Below, piece after piece: positions 17,431 through 26,252 of a DNA stretch of 50,971 bases; within the stretch, counting starts at the first letter, position 1; each line of letters opens with the position of its first letter. The stretch lies in NCBI GenBank assembly GCA_024643325.1, contig JAHEND010000014.1, positions 1-50,971 on the forward strand. Direction: 5' to 3'. The DNA comes from Sediminicola sp. Lineage in GTDB: Bacteria; Bacteroidota; Bacteroidia; Flavobacteriales; Flavobacteriaceae. Under the pieces are notes generated by a model, which was given only the letters and a program-made list of their open reading frames with translations, was not told the origin of the DNA and did not search any database. Made by a program: the position numbers and the translations under genes.

Positions 17431-17630
17431 ATATAGATTAGAGAGTCTAGAGTGTATTCAATAAAAATTTATCTCATTTATGTGTCATTAGAACCCATTT
17501 TCATGTAATTTATTGTTCATTTGACCAAATAATTACTTTAATGAATAATATATTTTATTTAAAAAGTAATATTATCACTTGTTTTGGCGCAATATTCATC
17601 CTATTGCTGCGTTAATTTTTTAAACCCCAT

Positions 17631-18767
17631 ATGAAGTCATTTTTTATTGTACTTTTTGCTTTTTTAGGTTTTTCCAAGGCAATGTCTCAGGAGCAAAACT
17701 CCGTGATAACAACTGCGGTGCCCTTTTTGAATATTGCATCTGATGCTAGGTCTTCTGGTATGGGAGATGTAGGAGTGGCTACAGCTCCAGATGCTTTTTC
17801 CATGCAATGGAACGCGTCAAAATATGTTTTTTCTGATAGAAGATCAGGAATTGGTTTGGGATATACGCCTTATTTAGAGAGTATTATTTCTGATATAGCG
17901 CTTTTGAGCGGATACTATTTTAAGAAACCAACGGATCGCTCCGCTTTTTCTATAGGCCTACGATATTTTACCTTAGGGTCAATAGAATTAAGGCAATTTG
18001 CTTCAGACCCAGGAGTGATCACAAAGCCAAATGAAATAGCTGTAGACGGTAGTTATGCCTTAAAGCTGTCTCCAAGAATCAGTATGGGGGTAGCTGGACG
18101 CTTTATTCGATCTAATTTAAAATTTCCACAAGAGACCAGTATAGACAGCAGGGCTGCAAGCAGTTTTTCTGTGGACGTTTCTGCCTATTATCAGGGAGGC
18201 ATAAAAGCTTTTCCAGCCTTTGACGGCAGGTGGAGGTGGGGATTGAATATGTCAAATTTAGGTCCTAAAATAGCTTATGATGCCAATGGGCAGGAAGATT
18301 TTTTACCCGCTAATTTAGGGCTGGGTTTAGGGTATGATTTTATTTATGGCCCCAACAGTATGTTGGCTGTTTCTATTGATTTAAATAAATTTCTGGTCCC
18401 TATGCCACAGGATTACAATGAAGATGGAGTCCTAGACAATGCAGACTTAGCTGAGTTTCAAGATTTAGATTTTGTCAGTGGTTTATTGGATTCTTTTTCA
18501 GATGCACCAGGAGGTTTTTCAGACGAACTCAAAGAGTGGCGTTTGGGAATTGGCTTGGAGTATACTTTGAGAAAGATATTCATACTAAGAACAGGGTATT
18601 TTACGGAATCACAATTTACTGGATCTAGACGTTTTTTTACTTTAGGTTCCGGTATTGCTTTTAAAAGTTTTCAAATAGATTTGTCGTATCTTTTTTCTAC
18701 GGCACAAGTTAGAAACCCATTAGAGAATACCTTGAGATTTTCATTTTCATTTAACTCCCTTAATTAA
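17631..18767 (+). CDS. porV: Type IX secretion outer-membrane protein PorV (LptO)
   Basis: A 378-aa outer-membrane beta-barrel of the FadL-like PorV family. It carries T9SS substrates from the translocon to the attachment complex. The signal peptide is residues 1-19 (FSKAMSQ). Typical PorV motifs are VPFLNIASDARSSGMGDVGVAT, SMQWNASKYVF and the C-terminal beta strand ending FSFSFNSLN with an aromatic-rich pattern. It forms an operon with cdd 8 bp downstream. porU, the T9SS sortase gene usually immediately upstream, is missing: only 226 bp of non-coding DNA separate porV from divergent gldJ. Confidence 0.92.
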   Translation: MKSFFIVLFAFLGFSKAMSQEQNSVITTAVPFLNIASDARSSGMGDVGVATAPDAFSMQWNASKYVFSDRRSGIGLGYTPYLESIISDIALLSGYYFKKPTDRSAFSIGLRYFTLGSIELRQFASDPGVITKPNEIAVDGSYALKLSPRISMGVAGRFIRSNLKFPQETSIDSRAASSFSVDVSAYYQGGIKAFPAFDGRWRWGLNMSNLGPKIAYDANGQEDFLPANLGLGLGYDFIYGPNSMLAVSIDLNKFLVPMPQDYNEDGVLDNADLAEFQDLDFVSGLLDSFSDAPGGFSDELKEWRLGIGLEYTLRKIFILRTGYFTESQFTGSRRFFTLGSGIAFKSFQIDLSYLFSTAQVRNPLENTLRFSFSFNSLN

Positions 18768-18775
18768 ATCAATAT

Positions 18776-19261
18776 ATGCCTGTTCAAACCCATACTTTTG
18801 AATACTCTCTTTTCGATACCCTTGAGGAACTAAACCCATCTTTTCAATCCCTAATGCAGGAGGCTATTTTGGCCAGAGCAAATGCTTATGCACCCTATTC
18901 AAATTTCAACGTAGGGGCAGCTGTATTGTTGGACAATGGCGTTATTTTAAGAGGGAATAACCAGGAAAACGCTGCCTATCCTTCAGGACTTTGTGCAGAG
19001 CGAGTGGCTATATTTTACGCTTCAGCCCAATACCCAGATATTCCAATCAAAGCCATAGCGGTGACAGCGAATACCCATTTGGATCCCTCAGAAATACCTG
19101 CCTCACCCTGTGGGAATTGTAGGCAAACTCTCGCTGAATACCAGCAGAAGCAAGCTACTTCAATTCCTATTATTTTTATGGGTGCTAGTGGGAAAATTGT
19201 ATGTTGTAACAGTGTTTTAGATCTACTGCCCTTCGCATTTAGTGCTAAATTTTTAAAATAA
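18776..19261 (+). CDS. cdd: Cytidine deaminase
   Basis: A 161-aa zinc hydrolase that converts cytidine and deoxycytidine to uridine forms in pyrimidine salvage. The zinc and catalytic motif is CAER (Cys plus catalytic Glu), followed by PCGNCRQ for the other two zinc cysteines. This is the all-Cys arrangement of the tetrameric type. YAPYSNFNVGAAVLLDNG is the usual N-terminal substrate motif. The length is a little above the typical 130 because of an N-terminal extension of about 25 residues. It follows porV by 8 bp, an arrangement common in flavobacteria. Confidence 0.94.
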   Translation: MPVQTHTFEYSLFDTLEELNPSFQSLMQEAILARANAYAPYSNFNVGAAVLLDNGVILRGNNQENAAYPSGLCAERVAIFYASAQYPDIPIKAIAVTANTHLDPSEIPASPCGNCRQTLAEYQQKQATSIPIIFMGASGKIVCCNSVLDLLPFAFSAKFLK

Positions 19262-19317
19262 ATTCGAGCTTAATTTATAATTAACAAATTAATTGTCAAG
19301 TACTTAAAATATTTAAT

Positions 19318-19331
19318 ATACCAATTGGTAT
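19318..19331. repeat. 14-bp perfect palindrome upstream of pdhA
   Basis: ATACCAATTGGTAT is fully self-complementary and lies about 40 bp upstream of the pdhA -33 element. It could be an operator for pdhA-pdhC. At this length in AT-rich DNA, chance is possible. Confidence 0.4.
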
Positions 19332-19370
19332 TTTAACACTGCTTTTGTGCTATCTTTTTAATCAATCTTT

Positions 19371-19400
19371 TTTGCAGAAGCTATTTTATCTGTATTTTTG
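19371..19400 (+). promoter_or_regulatory. pdhA-pdhC promoter
   Basis: TTTG (19371-19374), an 18-nt spacer and TATTTTTG (19393-19400) match the Bacteroidetes promoter consensus. The predicted transcript start leaves about 30 nt before the pdhA ATG. Confidence 0.7.
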
Positions 19401-19436
19401 CTTTCCATCCAACGGAATACATATAAATAAAAGTAT

Positions 19437-20432
19437 ATGAAAAAAGTAACAAAAGAGGTTTACCTTAAGTGGTATGAAGACATGTTGTTCTGGAGAAAGT
19501 TCGAGGACAAATTAGCTGCCGTTTACATCCAGCAAAAAGTAAGAGGGTTTTTACACCTTTATAATGGTCAAGAAGCCGTTCTAGCGGGTTCATTACATGC
19601 AATGGACTTGACTTGTGACAAAATGATCACTGCTTACAGAAATCATGTTCAGCCTATTGGAATGGGAGTAGATCCCAAAAAAGTAATGGCTGAATTATAT
19701 GGAAAAGTAACAGGTACCTCTAAAGGTATGGGTGGATCCATGCACATTTTTTCTAAAGAACACCGTTTTTATGGTGGTCACGGAATTGTAGGTGGTCAAA
19801 TTCCATTAGGTGCTGGTTTGGCATTTTCAGACAAATACTTTAAACAAAAAGGGGTGACACTTTGTTATATGGGAGATGGTGCAGTGAGGCAAGGATCTCT
19901 ACACGAAACATTTAACTTGGCTATGTTGTGGCAATTGCCAGTAGTTTTTATTTGTGAAAACAACGGCTACGCAATGGGTACTTCTGTTGCGAGAACTTCT
20001 TACAGCACAGATATTTGGAAACTCGGTCTTGGTTACGAAATGCCCTGTGGGCCCGTAGATGGAATGGATCCTGTCAAAGTAGCAGAAGAAGTGAGTAAGG
20101 CGGTGGAACGCGCCAGAAGTGGTGGTGGACCAACATTTTTAGAGATGAAAACCTACAGATACAGAGGGCACTCCATGTCAGATGCACAGCATTACAGAAC
20201 TAAAGATGAGGTAGAGGAGTATAAGAAAATAGACCCTATCACTCAAGTACTCGATGTGATAAAAAAGAAAAAATACGCTACTGACGCTCAGATTAAAGCT
20301 ATAGATAAAAGAGTAAAAGATTTAGTGAAAGAATGTGAAGACTTCGCAGAGGCTTCAGATTACCCACCAGTACAGCAATTGTACGACATGGTGTACGAGC
20401 AAAAAGATTATCCATTTTTACCACATAAATAA
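19437..20432 (+). CDS. pdhA: Pyruvate dehydrogenase E1 alpha subunit
   Basis: A 331-aa thiamine-diphosphate-dependent E1 alpha chain of the pyruvate dehydrogenase complex. The TPP motif is visible from GDGAVRQG to CENNGYAMG. The N-terminal AYRNHVQPIGMG and the phosphorylation-loop-like region TYRYRGHSMSDAQHYR are typical. Length is normal for bacterial E1 alpha. pdhC (E2) follows with a 5-bp gap. The E1 beta gene is not in the window, so it must lie elsewhere; splitting of pdhB from pdhA-pdhC is usual in flavobacteria. Confidence 0.94.
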   Translation: MKKVTKEVYLKWYEDMLFWRKFEDKLAAVYIQQKVRGFLHLYNGQEAVLAGSLHAMDLTCDKMITAYRNHVQPIGMGVDPKKVMAELYGKVTGTSKGMGGSMHIFSKEHRFYGGHGIVGGQIPLGAGLAFSDKYFKQKGVTLCYMGDGAVRQGSLHETFNLAMLWQLPVVFICENNGYAMGTSVARTSYSTDIWKLGLGYEMPCGPVDGMDPVKVAEEVSKAVERARSGGGPTFLEMKTYRYRGHSMSDAQHYRTKDEVEEYKKIDPITQVLDVIKKKKYATDAQIKAIDKRVKDLVKECEDFAEASDYPPVQQLYDMVYEQKDYPFLPHK

Positions 20433-20437
20433 GAGAT

Positions 20438-22066
20438 ATGGCAATAGTAGTAAACATGCCCAGGCTGAGTGATACCATGGAAGAAGGTACTGTGGCAAAA
20501 TGGTTAAAGCAAGTTGGAGACGTTATTTCTGAAGGAGATATTCTAGCAGAAATTGAAACCGACAAAGCCACCATGGAATTTGAATCTTTTAATGAAGGCA
20601 CGCTACTTCACATAGGCATTCAAGAAGGAGATGCGGCACCGGTAGATTCCCTTTTAGCCATTATAGGAGAAAAAGGAGAAGATATTAGCGCTTTATTGTC
20701 TGGTGGTGCTCCAGCGGCACAAGAGACTTCTGAGGCTAGCGTAACCGAAGTAGCCGCTCCAGCGGCTGCATCAGATGCGGTTTTGCCAGAAGGAGTTATT
20801 GTGGTTAATATGCCTAGACTTTCAGATACTATGGAAGAGGGAACAGTAGCTACATGGCTTAAAAAAGTAGGTGACGTAATTGAAGAAGGGGATATTCTAG
20901 CAGAAATTGAGACAGACAAAGCCACTATGGAATTTGAGTCTTTTAACGCTGGAACACTCTTACATATTGGTATTCAAGAAGGAGAAGCTGCACCAGTAGA
21001 TTCTTTATTAGCGATTATTGGCCCAAATGGGGCCGATATCTCAGCAGCCCTTAACCCAGTATCTGCTCCTCCGACTGCTACAACAGTTGCGCCTGCTCCT
21101 GTAGTGGCAAATGAGGCAGCAGTTACGCCAGTAACAAAAGCTCCAGAAGCTCCAGTGGCTGTAGTGAATTCATCTGCTCAGAATGGAAGAATTTTCGCAT
21201 CGCCTTTGGCAAAGAAATTAGCTAAAGAGAAAGGAATTTCCTTATCAGAAGTGAAAGGTTCAGGGGAGCAAGGTAGAATTATAAAAGTAGATATTGAACG
21301 TTTTACTCCTGTAGCCGCTCAAGCAGCTACAGCTGCCTCAGTTGAACCTGTTTCTACTCAGGCGCCATTATTGGCTGCCGGAGAAGAGCATTTTACTGAG
21401 GTTAAAAACTCTCAAATGCGAAAGGTGATTGCTAAGCGTTTAGGGGAGTCTAAGTTTTCAGCACCTCATTATTATTTAACCGTTGAGGTAGCTATGGACA
21501 ACGCTATGGCATCTAGAGCTCAGATTAATAGTTTGCCTGATACAAAAGTATCTTTTAATGATATGGTATTAAAAGCGTCTGCTATGGCACTTAAAAAGCA
21601 CCCACAAGTTAACACTACTTGGCAGGGAGACACTACCCGTTTTAACAGCCATGTTCACATGGGTGTTGCGGTAGCAGTTCCAGATGGTTTAGTGGTGCCT
21701 GTGGTTCGTTTTGCAGACCAGCAAAGTCTATCTCAAATTGGCGCTGCAGTTAAAGACCTGGCTGGAAAAGCTAGGGATAAGAAGTTAACGCCTGCTGAAA
21801 TGGAGGGAAGTACTTTTACAGTATCTAACCTTGGAATGTTTGGCATTCAGGAGTTTACCTCTATTATTAATCAACCCAATTCTGCTATTTTATCTGTAGG
21901 GGCAATTGTTCAAAAGCCAGTTGTTAAGGGTGGCAATATAGTGGTTGGAAATACAATGAAAGTTACTTTGGCTTGTGACCACAGAACTGTGGACGGTGCT
22001 ACCGCTGCAGCCTTCTTGCAAACACTACAAGCTTTTTTAGAAAATCCAGTGACTATGTTGGCCTAG
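20438..22066 (+). CDS. pdhC: Pyruvate dehydrogenase E2 with two lipoyl domains
   Basis: The 542-aa dihydrolipoyl acetyltransferase core of pyruvate dehydrogenase. Two lipoyl domains (about 1-80 and 121-203) each carry the lipoylated Lys in IETDKATMEFESF. They are nearly identical, consistent with a recent duplication. Ala/Pro/Thr-rich flexible linkers separate them from a peripheral-subunit-binding domain (about 250-290, ASPLAKKLAKEKGISLSEVK). The C-terminal catalytic domain has the active site DHRTVDGATAAAF. It is downstream of pdhA and ends before a strong terminator. Confidence 0.95.
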   Translation: MAIVVNMPRLSDTMEEGTVAKWLKQVGDVISEGDILAEIETDKATMEFESFNEGTLLHIGIQEGDAAPVDSLLAIIGEKGEDISALLSGGAPAAQETSEASVTEVAAPAAASDAVLPEGVIVVNMPRLSDTMEEGTVATWLKKVGDVIEEGDILAEIETDKATMEFESFNAGTLLHIGIQEGEAAPVDSLLAIIGPNGADISAALNPVSAPPTATTVAPAPVVANEAAVTPVTKAPEAPVAVVNSSAQNGRIFASPLAKKLAKEKGISLSEVKGSGEQGRIIKVDIERFTPVAAQAATAASVEPVSTQAPLLAAGEEHFTEVKNSQMRKVIAKRLGESKFSAPHYYLTVEVAMDNAMASRAQINSLPDTKVSFNDMVLKASAMALKKHPQVNTTWQGDTTRFNSHVHMGVAVAVPDGLVVPVVRFADQQSLSQIGAAVKDLAGKARDKKLTPAEMEGSTFTVSNLGMFGIQEFTSIINQPNSAILSVGAIVQKPVVKGGNIVVGNTMKVTLACDHRTVDGATAAAFLQTLQAFLENPVTMLA

Positions 22067-22090
22067 ATTTTCTTAAATATTCAATTTATT

Positions 22091-22119
22091 TAGCCCGGCG
22101 GAGCCGGGCTATTTTTTTT
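22091..22119 (+). terminator. Terminator after pdhC
   Basis: The stem TAGCCCGGC (22091-22099) / GCCGGGCTA (22103-22111) is GC-rich with a 3-nt loop, followed by eight T residues. It ends the pdhA-pdhC transcript. Confidence 0.93.
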
Positions 22120-22285
22120 AATAGCGGTTTGTAGTGGTATATGATCTTAATTTAATTTTTACAACAGTTTCACGGTCTCTATTACAGCTTTTTAGGCACA
22201 TTAATTAGTACTATTATATTCGGGTTGTTTCCTTTGAATTGTCTAATTTTACTATGCGTTAATTCGCTTTATAACATCTTATTTT

Positions 22286-23263
22286 TTGAAAATCACAGAC
22301 CAAATAAAAGCGCCTATTGAACAAGAAATGATTCTTTTCGAAGAAAAGTTCTTTCAGTCTATGAGTTCAAAGGTAGCCTTGCTTAATAGGATTACTTATT
22401 ATATAGTTAATAGGAAAGGGAAACAAATGCGTCCTATGTTTGTGTTTTTAACTGCAAAAATGCTTTCAGGCGGTAGCGTACAAGAGCGTACCTATCGAGG
22501 TGCATCTGTGATAGAGCTTATTCATACAGCTACTTTAGTACATGATGACGTGGTAGATGGTTCAGACAAGCGCCGTGGTTTTTTCTCCATAAACGCTCTT
22601 TGGAAAAATAAAATTGCCGTTTTGGTGGGAGATTACTTGCTCTCCAAAGGCTTATTATTATGTATAGATCATGATGATTTTGATCTATTAAAAATAATAT
22701 CAGTGGCCGTTCGAGAAATGAGCGAAGGAGAATTGTTACAAATTGAAAAAGCCAGAAGGTTAGATATTACAGAAGAGGTGTATTACCATATTATTCGTCA
22801 AAAAACCGCCACACTCATTGCTGCCTGCTGCGCATTGGGTGCAGCCTCTGTAAGCCCCGGATCTATTGAGGTAGAAAAGATGCGGGAATTTGGAAGTCTT
22901 ATAGGTATGGCTTTTCAAATTAAAGATGACCTATTTGATTATGGGACAAAATCTATTGGAAAACCAACAGGTATAGATATTAAAGAGCAAAAAATGACCC
23001 TTCCATTAATCCACGCACTACAGCAAGCGAATCCTGATCAAAAAAGGTGGATTATTAAGACGGTAAAAAACCACCATACAAATAGAAAGAGGGTGCAAGA
23101 GCTTATAGTACTTGTCAAAGAGCTTGGAGGTCTTTCCTATGCGACCACGCAAATGAATACCTACAAAGAACAAGCACTTGAAATATTAGCGGACTATCCA
23201 GATTCCGCCTATAAAAGCGCCTTAATTACCATGGTTCGGTTCGTGGTAGAGCGAGAAAAATAG
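22286..23263 (+). CDS. Polyprenyl diphosphate synthase
   Basis: A 325-aa trans-prenyltransferase of the long-chain type that makes a polyprenyl diphosphate, probably for menaquinone. The first Asp-rich motif is HDDVVDGSDKRRG and the second is KDDLFDYG, with GKQMRPMFVFL upstream. The start is a TTG (MKITDQIKAPIEQEMILFEE); no in-frame ATG precedes it, and the sequence from this residue matches the usual beginning of flavobacterial relatives. The chain length cannot be read from sequence. It lies alone, followed at 121 bp by dnaG. Confidence 0.92.
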   Translation: MKITDQIKAPIEQEMILFEEKFFQSMSSKVALLNRITYYIVNRKGKQMRPMFVFLTAKMLSGGSVQERTYRGASVIELIHTATLVHDDVVDGSDKRRGFFSINALWKNKIAVLVGDYLLSKGLLLCIDHDDFDLLKIISVAVREMSEGELLQIEKARRLDITEEVYYHIIRQKTATLIAACCALGAASVSPGSIEVEKMREFGSLIGMAFQIKDDLFDYGTKSIGKPTGIDIKEQKMTLPLIHALQQANPDQKRWIIKTVKNHHTNRKRVQELIVLVKELGGLSYATTQMNTYKEQALEILADYPDSAYKSALITMVRFVVEREK

Positions 23264-23384
23264 TCATTATATTATTTTTTTGTCACCTTTTTACTGCTCT
23301 TGCGTTTTTGAGATATAGCGGACTTTTTTATTCCTTTTTAAAGCGGTCTTTATTTGTTACTTTTATAGACTAAATGCATTTGAA

Positions 23385-25373
23385 TTGATTTCAAAGAATA
23401 CCATAGATAAAGTTTACGAAACCGCTAGAATTGAAGAAGTCATTGGAGATTTTGTTCAGCTAAAAAAATCCGGCGCTAATTTCAAGGGTCTCAGTCCGTT
23501 TACAGATGAGCGCTCTCCGAGTTTTATGGTCTCTCCTGTAAAACAAATTTGGAAAGATTTTTCTAGCGGAAAAGGAGGTAATGTGGTGGCATTTGTCATG
23601 GAGCACGAGCACTTTACCTACCCTGAAGCCATTCGTTACTTGGCCCAAAAATATCAAATTGAGATTGAAGAAACCATTCAATCAGATGAGCAAAAGGAGG
23701 CTGCAAACGAAAGGGAGAGTATGTATTTGGTTTCTGAATATGCGGCGCGGTATTTTTCAGAGATCCTTTGGACGTCGGCCGCAGGCCAAGCAATAGGGCT
23801 TTCCTACTTTAGGGAGCGAGGGTTTACAGATGAAACCATAAAGAAATTTGGACTAGGTTATTGTTTGGATGAATGGGATGGTTTTACCAAGTCTGCTGTA
23901 GCGCAGAAATACGATTTAAAATACCTTGAAGCTACCGGACTGACTATCGTTAAACCGACCAATGAGCAGGCCACTGCTAAGACTTTTGATCGTTTTAAAG
24001 GCAGGGTGATGTTTCCTATTCACTCCATGAGTGGCAGAGTGCTTGGTTTTGGTGGGAGAATCCTTACACAGGATAAAAAGGCGGCCAAATATTTGAACTC
24101 TCCTGAGAGCGATATATACAATAAAAGTAAAGTACTTTATGGGATATATATGGCTAAGCAAGCCATTGCGAAGCAGGATAATTGCTACTTGGTAGAAGGT
24201 TATACGGATGTGATTCAAATGCATCAGTCAGGAATTCACAATGTAGTGTCCTCTAGTGGAACAGCACTTACTTCTGATCAAATTAGGTTATTGAGCCGTC
24301 TGACTAAAAATATTACAGTGCTCTTTGACGGTGACGCTGCTGGTCTTAGGGCTTCTATTAGGGGAATTGATCTTATTTTAGAGCAGGGGATGAATGTGAA
24401 AATTTGTACTTTCCCTGAAGGAGAAGATCCAGATAGTTTTTCTAAAAAGCACTCCTTAGAGGTGCTTAGTGCGTATTTGGAGACTGAATCTCAAGATTTC
24501 ATACAGTTTAAGGCTTCTATCTTGGTTAAAGAGGCGGCCAACGACCCCGTAAAGAGAGCAGAAACCATTCGAGATATTGTAGGGAGTATTGCTAAAATTC
24601 CAGATGCTATTCAACGGGAAGTCTATTTGCAGTCCTGTGCTCAAATTATGGATATTTCGGAGCAGGTACTCTATAATACCTTGGCGCAAGTTTCTAAAAA
24701 AGAAGCGAATGCTAAGGGTGTAGCGCAAAAAGTTGGGGCTGCAGCAGAAGAGCGTTTTAAAGTAGTTAAGCCAGAAACCCCTGAGGTAGAAAAGCTAAAT
24801 GTTCAGTGGATACTGGAGAAGAAAATCATTGAAATTTTACTACTTTATGGAAATCATAAAACCACTTTTGAGGACTTGATTTTAGCCTCTAACGAGGCTG
24901 GAGAATTGGTTTTGACCCCTAAAAAAGTGGAACAAAAAGTTTTTGAAAAGGTTTATTTAGACCTACAAGAAGATGAGATTGAACTCACGCAGGACCATTT
25001 TAAAGGGATTTATTTTAAACTCATAGAATCTTTTAATCAGTCAGAAAATTTTGACCTAACGGTTTTTATCAGAAACCAGTCAGAAGAACTTTCAGCAGCC
25101 ATATCGTCTATATTAATGGAGGAAGAAAAGTATTCACTTGGACAGTGGGAGAAGAAAGATATTTTTCCAAAAGATAAGGCCTTAGGAGTGTCTCAATTGG
25201 TGACGGAGACCATTTTAAGCCTAAGGTGTTTCTTGATTAAAAAGCGTATGGGGGTCATGCAAGAGACGACTAGAGATATAGAAAAAGACCATCGCGAAGT
25301 AAAAGAGGAGTTGGTGTCTTATTTACAGCTGTATACCTTATTGAATAAAAAATTAAACAGGGTGCTATCTTAG
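23385..25373 (+). CDS. dnaG: DNA primase without zinc ligands
   Basis: A 662-aa primase that makes RNA primers at the replication fork. It has an N-terminal CHC2-like domain, a TOPRIM core (YLVEGYTDVIQMHQSG and LFDGDAAGLRA carry the metal-binding acids) and a C-terminal helicase-binding region. The four zinc ligands of the CHC2 finger are replaced: Ser37, Thr40, Asp58 and Ser61 stand where Cys, His, Cys and Cys are found in E. coli. The surrounding PSFMVSPVKQIWKDF is otherwise conserved. The start is TTG (MISKNTIDKVYETARIEEV); no in-frame ATG lies upstream. It is convergent with the response regulator gene. Confidence 0.93.
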   Translation: MISKNTIDKVYETARIEEVIGDFVQLKKSGANFKGLSPFTDERSPSFMVSPVKQIWKDFSSGKGGNVVAFVMEHEHFTYPEAIRYLAQKYQIEIEETIQSDEQKEAANERESMYLVSEYAARYFSEILWTSAAGQAIGLSYFRERGFTDETIKKFGLGYCLDEWDGFTKSAVAQKYDLKYLEATGLTIVKPTNEQATAKTFDRFKGRVMFPIHSMSGRVLGFGGRILTQDKKAAKYLNSPESDIYNKSKVLYGIYMAKQAIAKQDNCYLVEGYTDVIQMHQSGIHNVVSSSGTALTSDQIRLLSRLTKNITVLFDGDAAGLRASIRGIDLILEQGMNVKICTFPEGEDPDSFSKKHSLEVLSAYLETESQDFIQFKASILVKEAANDPVKRAETIRDIVGSIAKIPDAIQREVYLQSCAQIMDISEQVLYNTLAQVSKKEANAKGVAQKVGAAAEERFKVVKPETPEVEKLNVQWILEKKIIEILLLYGNHKTTFEDLILASNEAGELVLTPKKVEQKVFEKVYLDLQEDEIELTQDHFKGIYFKLIESFNQSENFDLTVFIRNQSEELSAAISSILMEEEKYSLGQWEKKDIFPKDKALGVSQLVTETILSLRCFLIKKRMGVMQETTRDIEKDHREVKEELVSYLQLYTLLNKKLNRVLS

Positions 25374-25462
25374 TGCGGGGTGCACTCTACGTGCTTAAAT
25401 AGGGTATTGTCTTTCTGTACTTTGGTGGTATTACTATTTAAGTTTGAAAGGCTTTTATGTCG

Positions 25463-26092
25463 CTAATAAAACTCTAGCGCTTTAGCTTGCTGAAGCATGT
25501 CTACTATATTATTGACATTTAATTTCTTCATAAGTCTGGCCTTGTAAGTGCTCACTGTTTTTTCATTAATGTCTAATCCATTCGCCACCTCTTTGTTTTT
25601 CTTTCCTGAGGCTAGTAGTTTTAGCACCTCAATTTCACGAGACGATAATTTTCTGAAATTAGATTTTTCTTCTTCGCCTGACTTCTCTTTTTTGAGTTGC
25701 TCTGTGAGTGTATTGGTGAGGTATATTTTTCCTTGGCTAATTTGAGTTAGCGCTGTGAGTATTTGATCTACCCTGGCTGTTTTGGGGAGGTAGCCGTAAG
25801 CGCCAGCTCTAACTGCACTAAGTGCATACACAGACTCTGGCTGACTACTAAAAATAAGCACTCTAATATTGGTATTTATTTTTTTAAGTCTTCTAATTGC
25901 GGCAATTCCATTGATTTCAGGGATATCCATTTCCATAATAACAATATGGGGAACTTGCTTTTCAATAGCGGTGAAAAGTTGGCTGGTGGTGGCAACAGCT
26001 TCTTGTAGGTGAAATTCTTCAGCACTGTTCAAAACGACACTCAGTCCCATTCTTAATATGGGATGCGCGTCTGCAATAAGTATATTTATCAT
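25463..26092 (-). CDS. NarL-family response regulator with Glu at acceptor site
   Basis: A 209-aa orphan response regulator with a receiver domain (1-120) and a LuxR-type HTH (about 145-205, LSSREIEVLKLLASGKKNKEVANGLDINEKTVSTYKARLMKKLNV). In the receiver, the acidic pair is reduced to Ala7-Asp8, and the phosphoacceptor position is Glu54 (IVIMEMDIPEING, where 'D-x-x-M-P' is usual). Lys105 of the LPKT motif is kept. Glu often mimics phosphorylated Asp, so the protein may act without a kinase. No histidine kinase is near. It lies between dnaG and nadE on the minus strand; the target genes are unknown. Confidence 0.88.
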   Translation of the reverse strand: MINILIADAHPILRMGLSVVLNSAEEFHLQEAVATTSQLFTAIEKQVPHIVIMEMDIPEINGIAAIRRLKKINTNIRVLIFSSQPESVYALSAVRAGAYGYLPKTARVDQILTALTQISQGKIYLTNTLTEQLKKEKSGEEEKSNFRKLSSREIEVLKLLASGKKNKEVANGLDINEKTVSTYKARLMKKLNVNNIVDMLQQAKALEFY

Positions 26093-26252
26093 GATTTATT
26101 TTTCTAAGGATTTGGGATTCTTGAAAAATGAATAAAAAAATAAATTTACAAAAACATCATAAACTATAGGTGAATTCCTACAAATTATTTGATGTATTTT
26201 ACTGAAGATATGCCTAAAAACCTGCTTTTTATTAGCGGTTATTTAGCTGGTT

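Noticed and set aside
20438-21050. Duplicated lipoyl domain in pdhC as an assembly error
   Set aside because: The copies differ at many codons and are joined by a distinct linker; E2 proteins often have two lipoyl domains.
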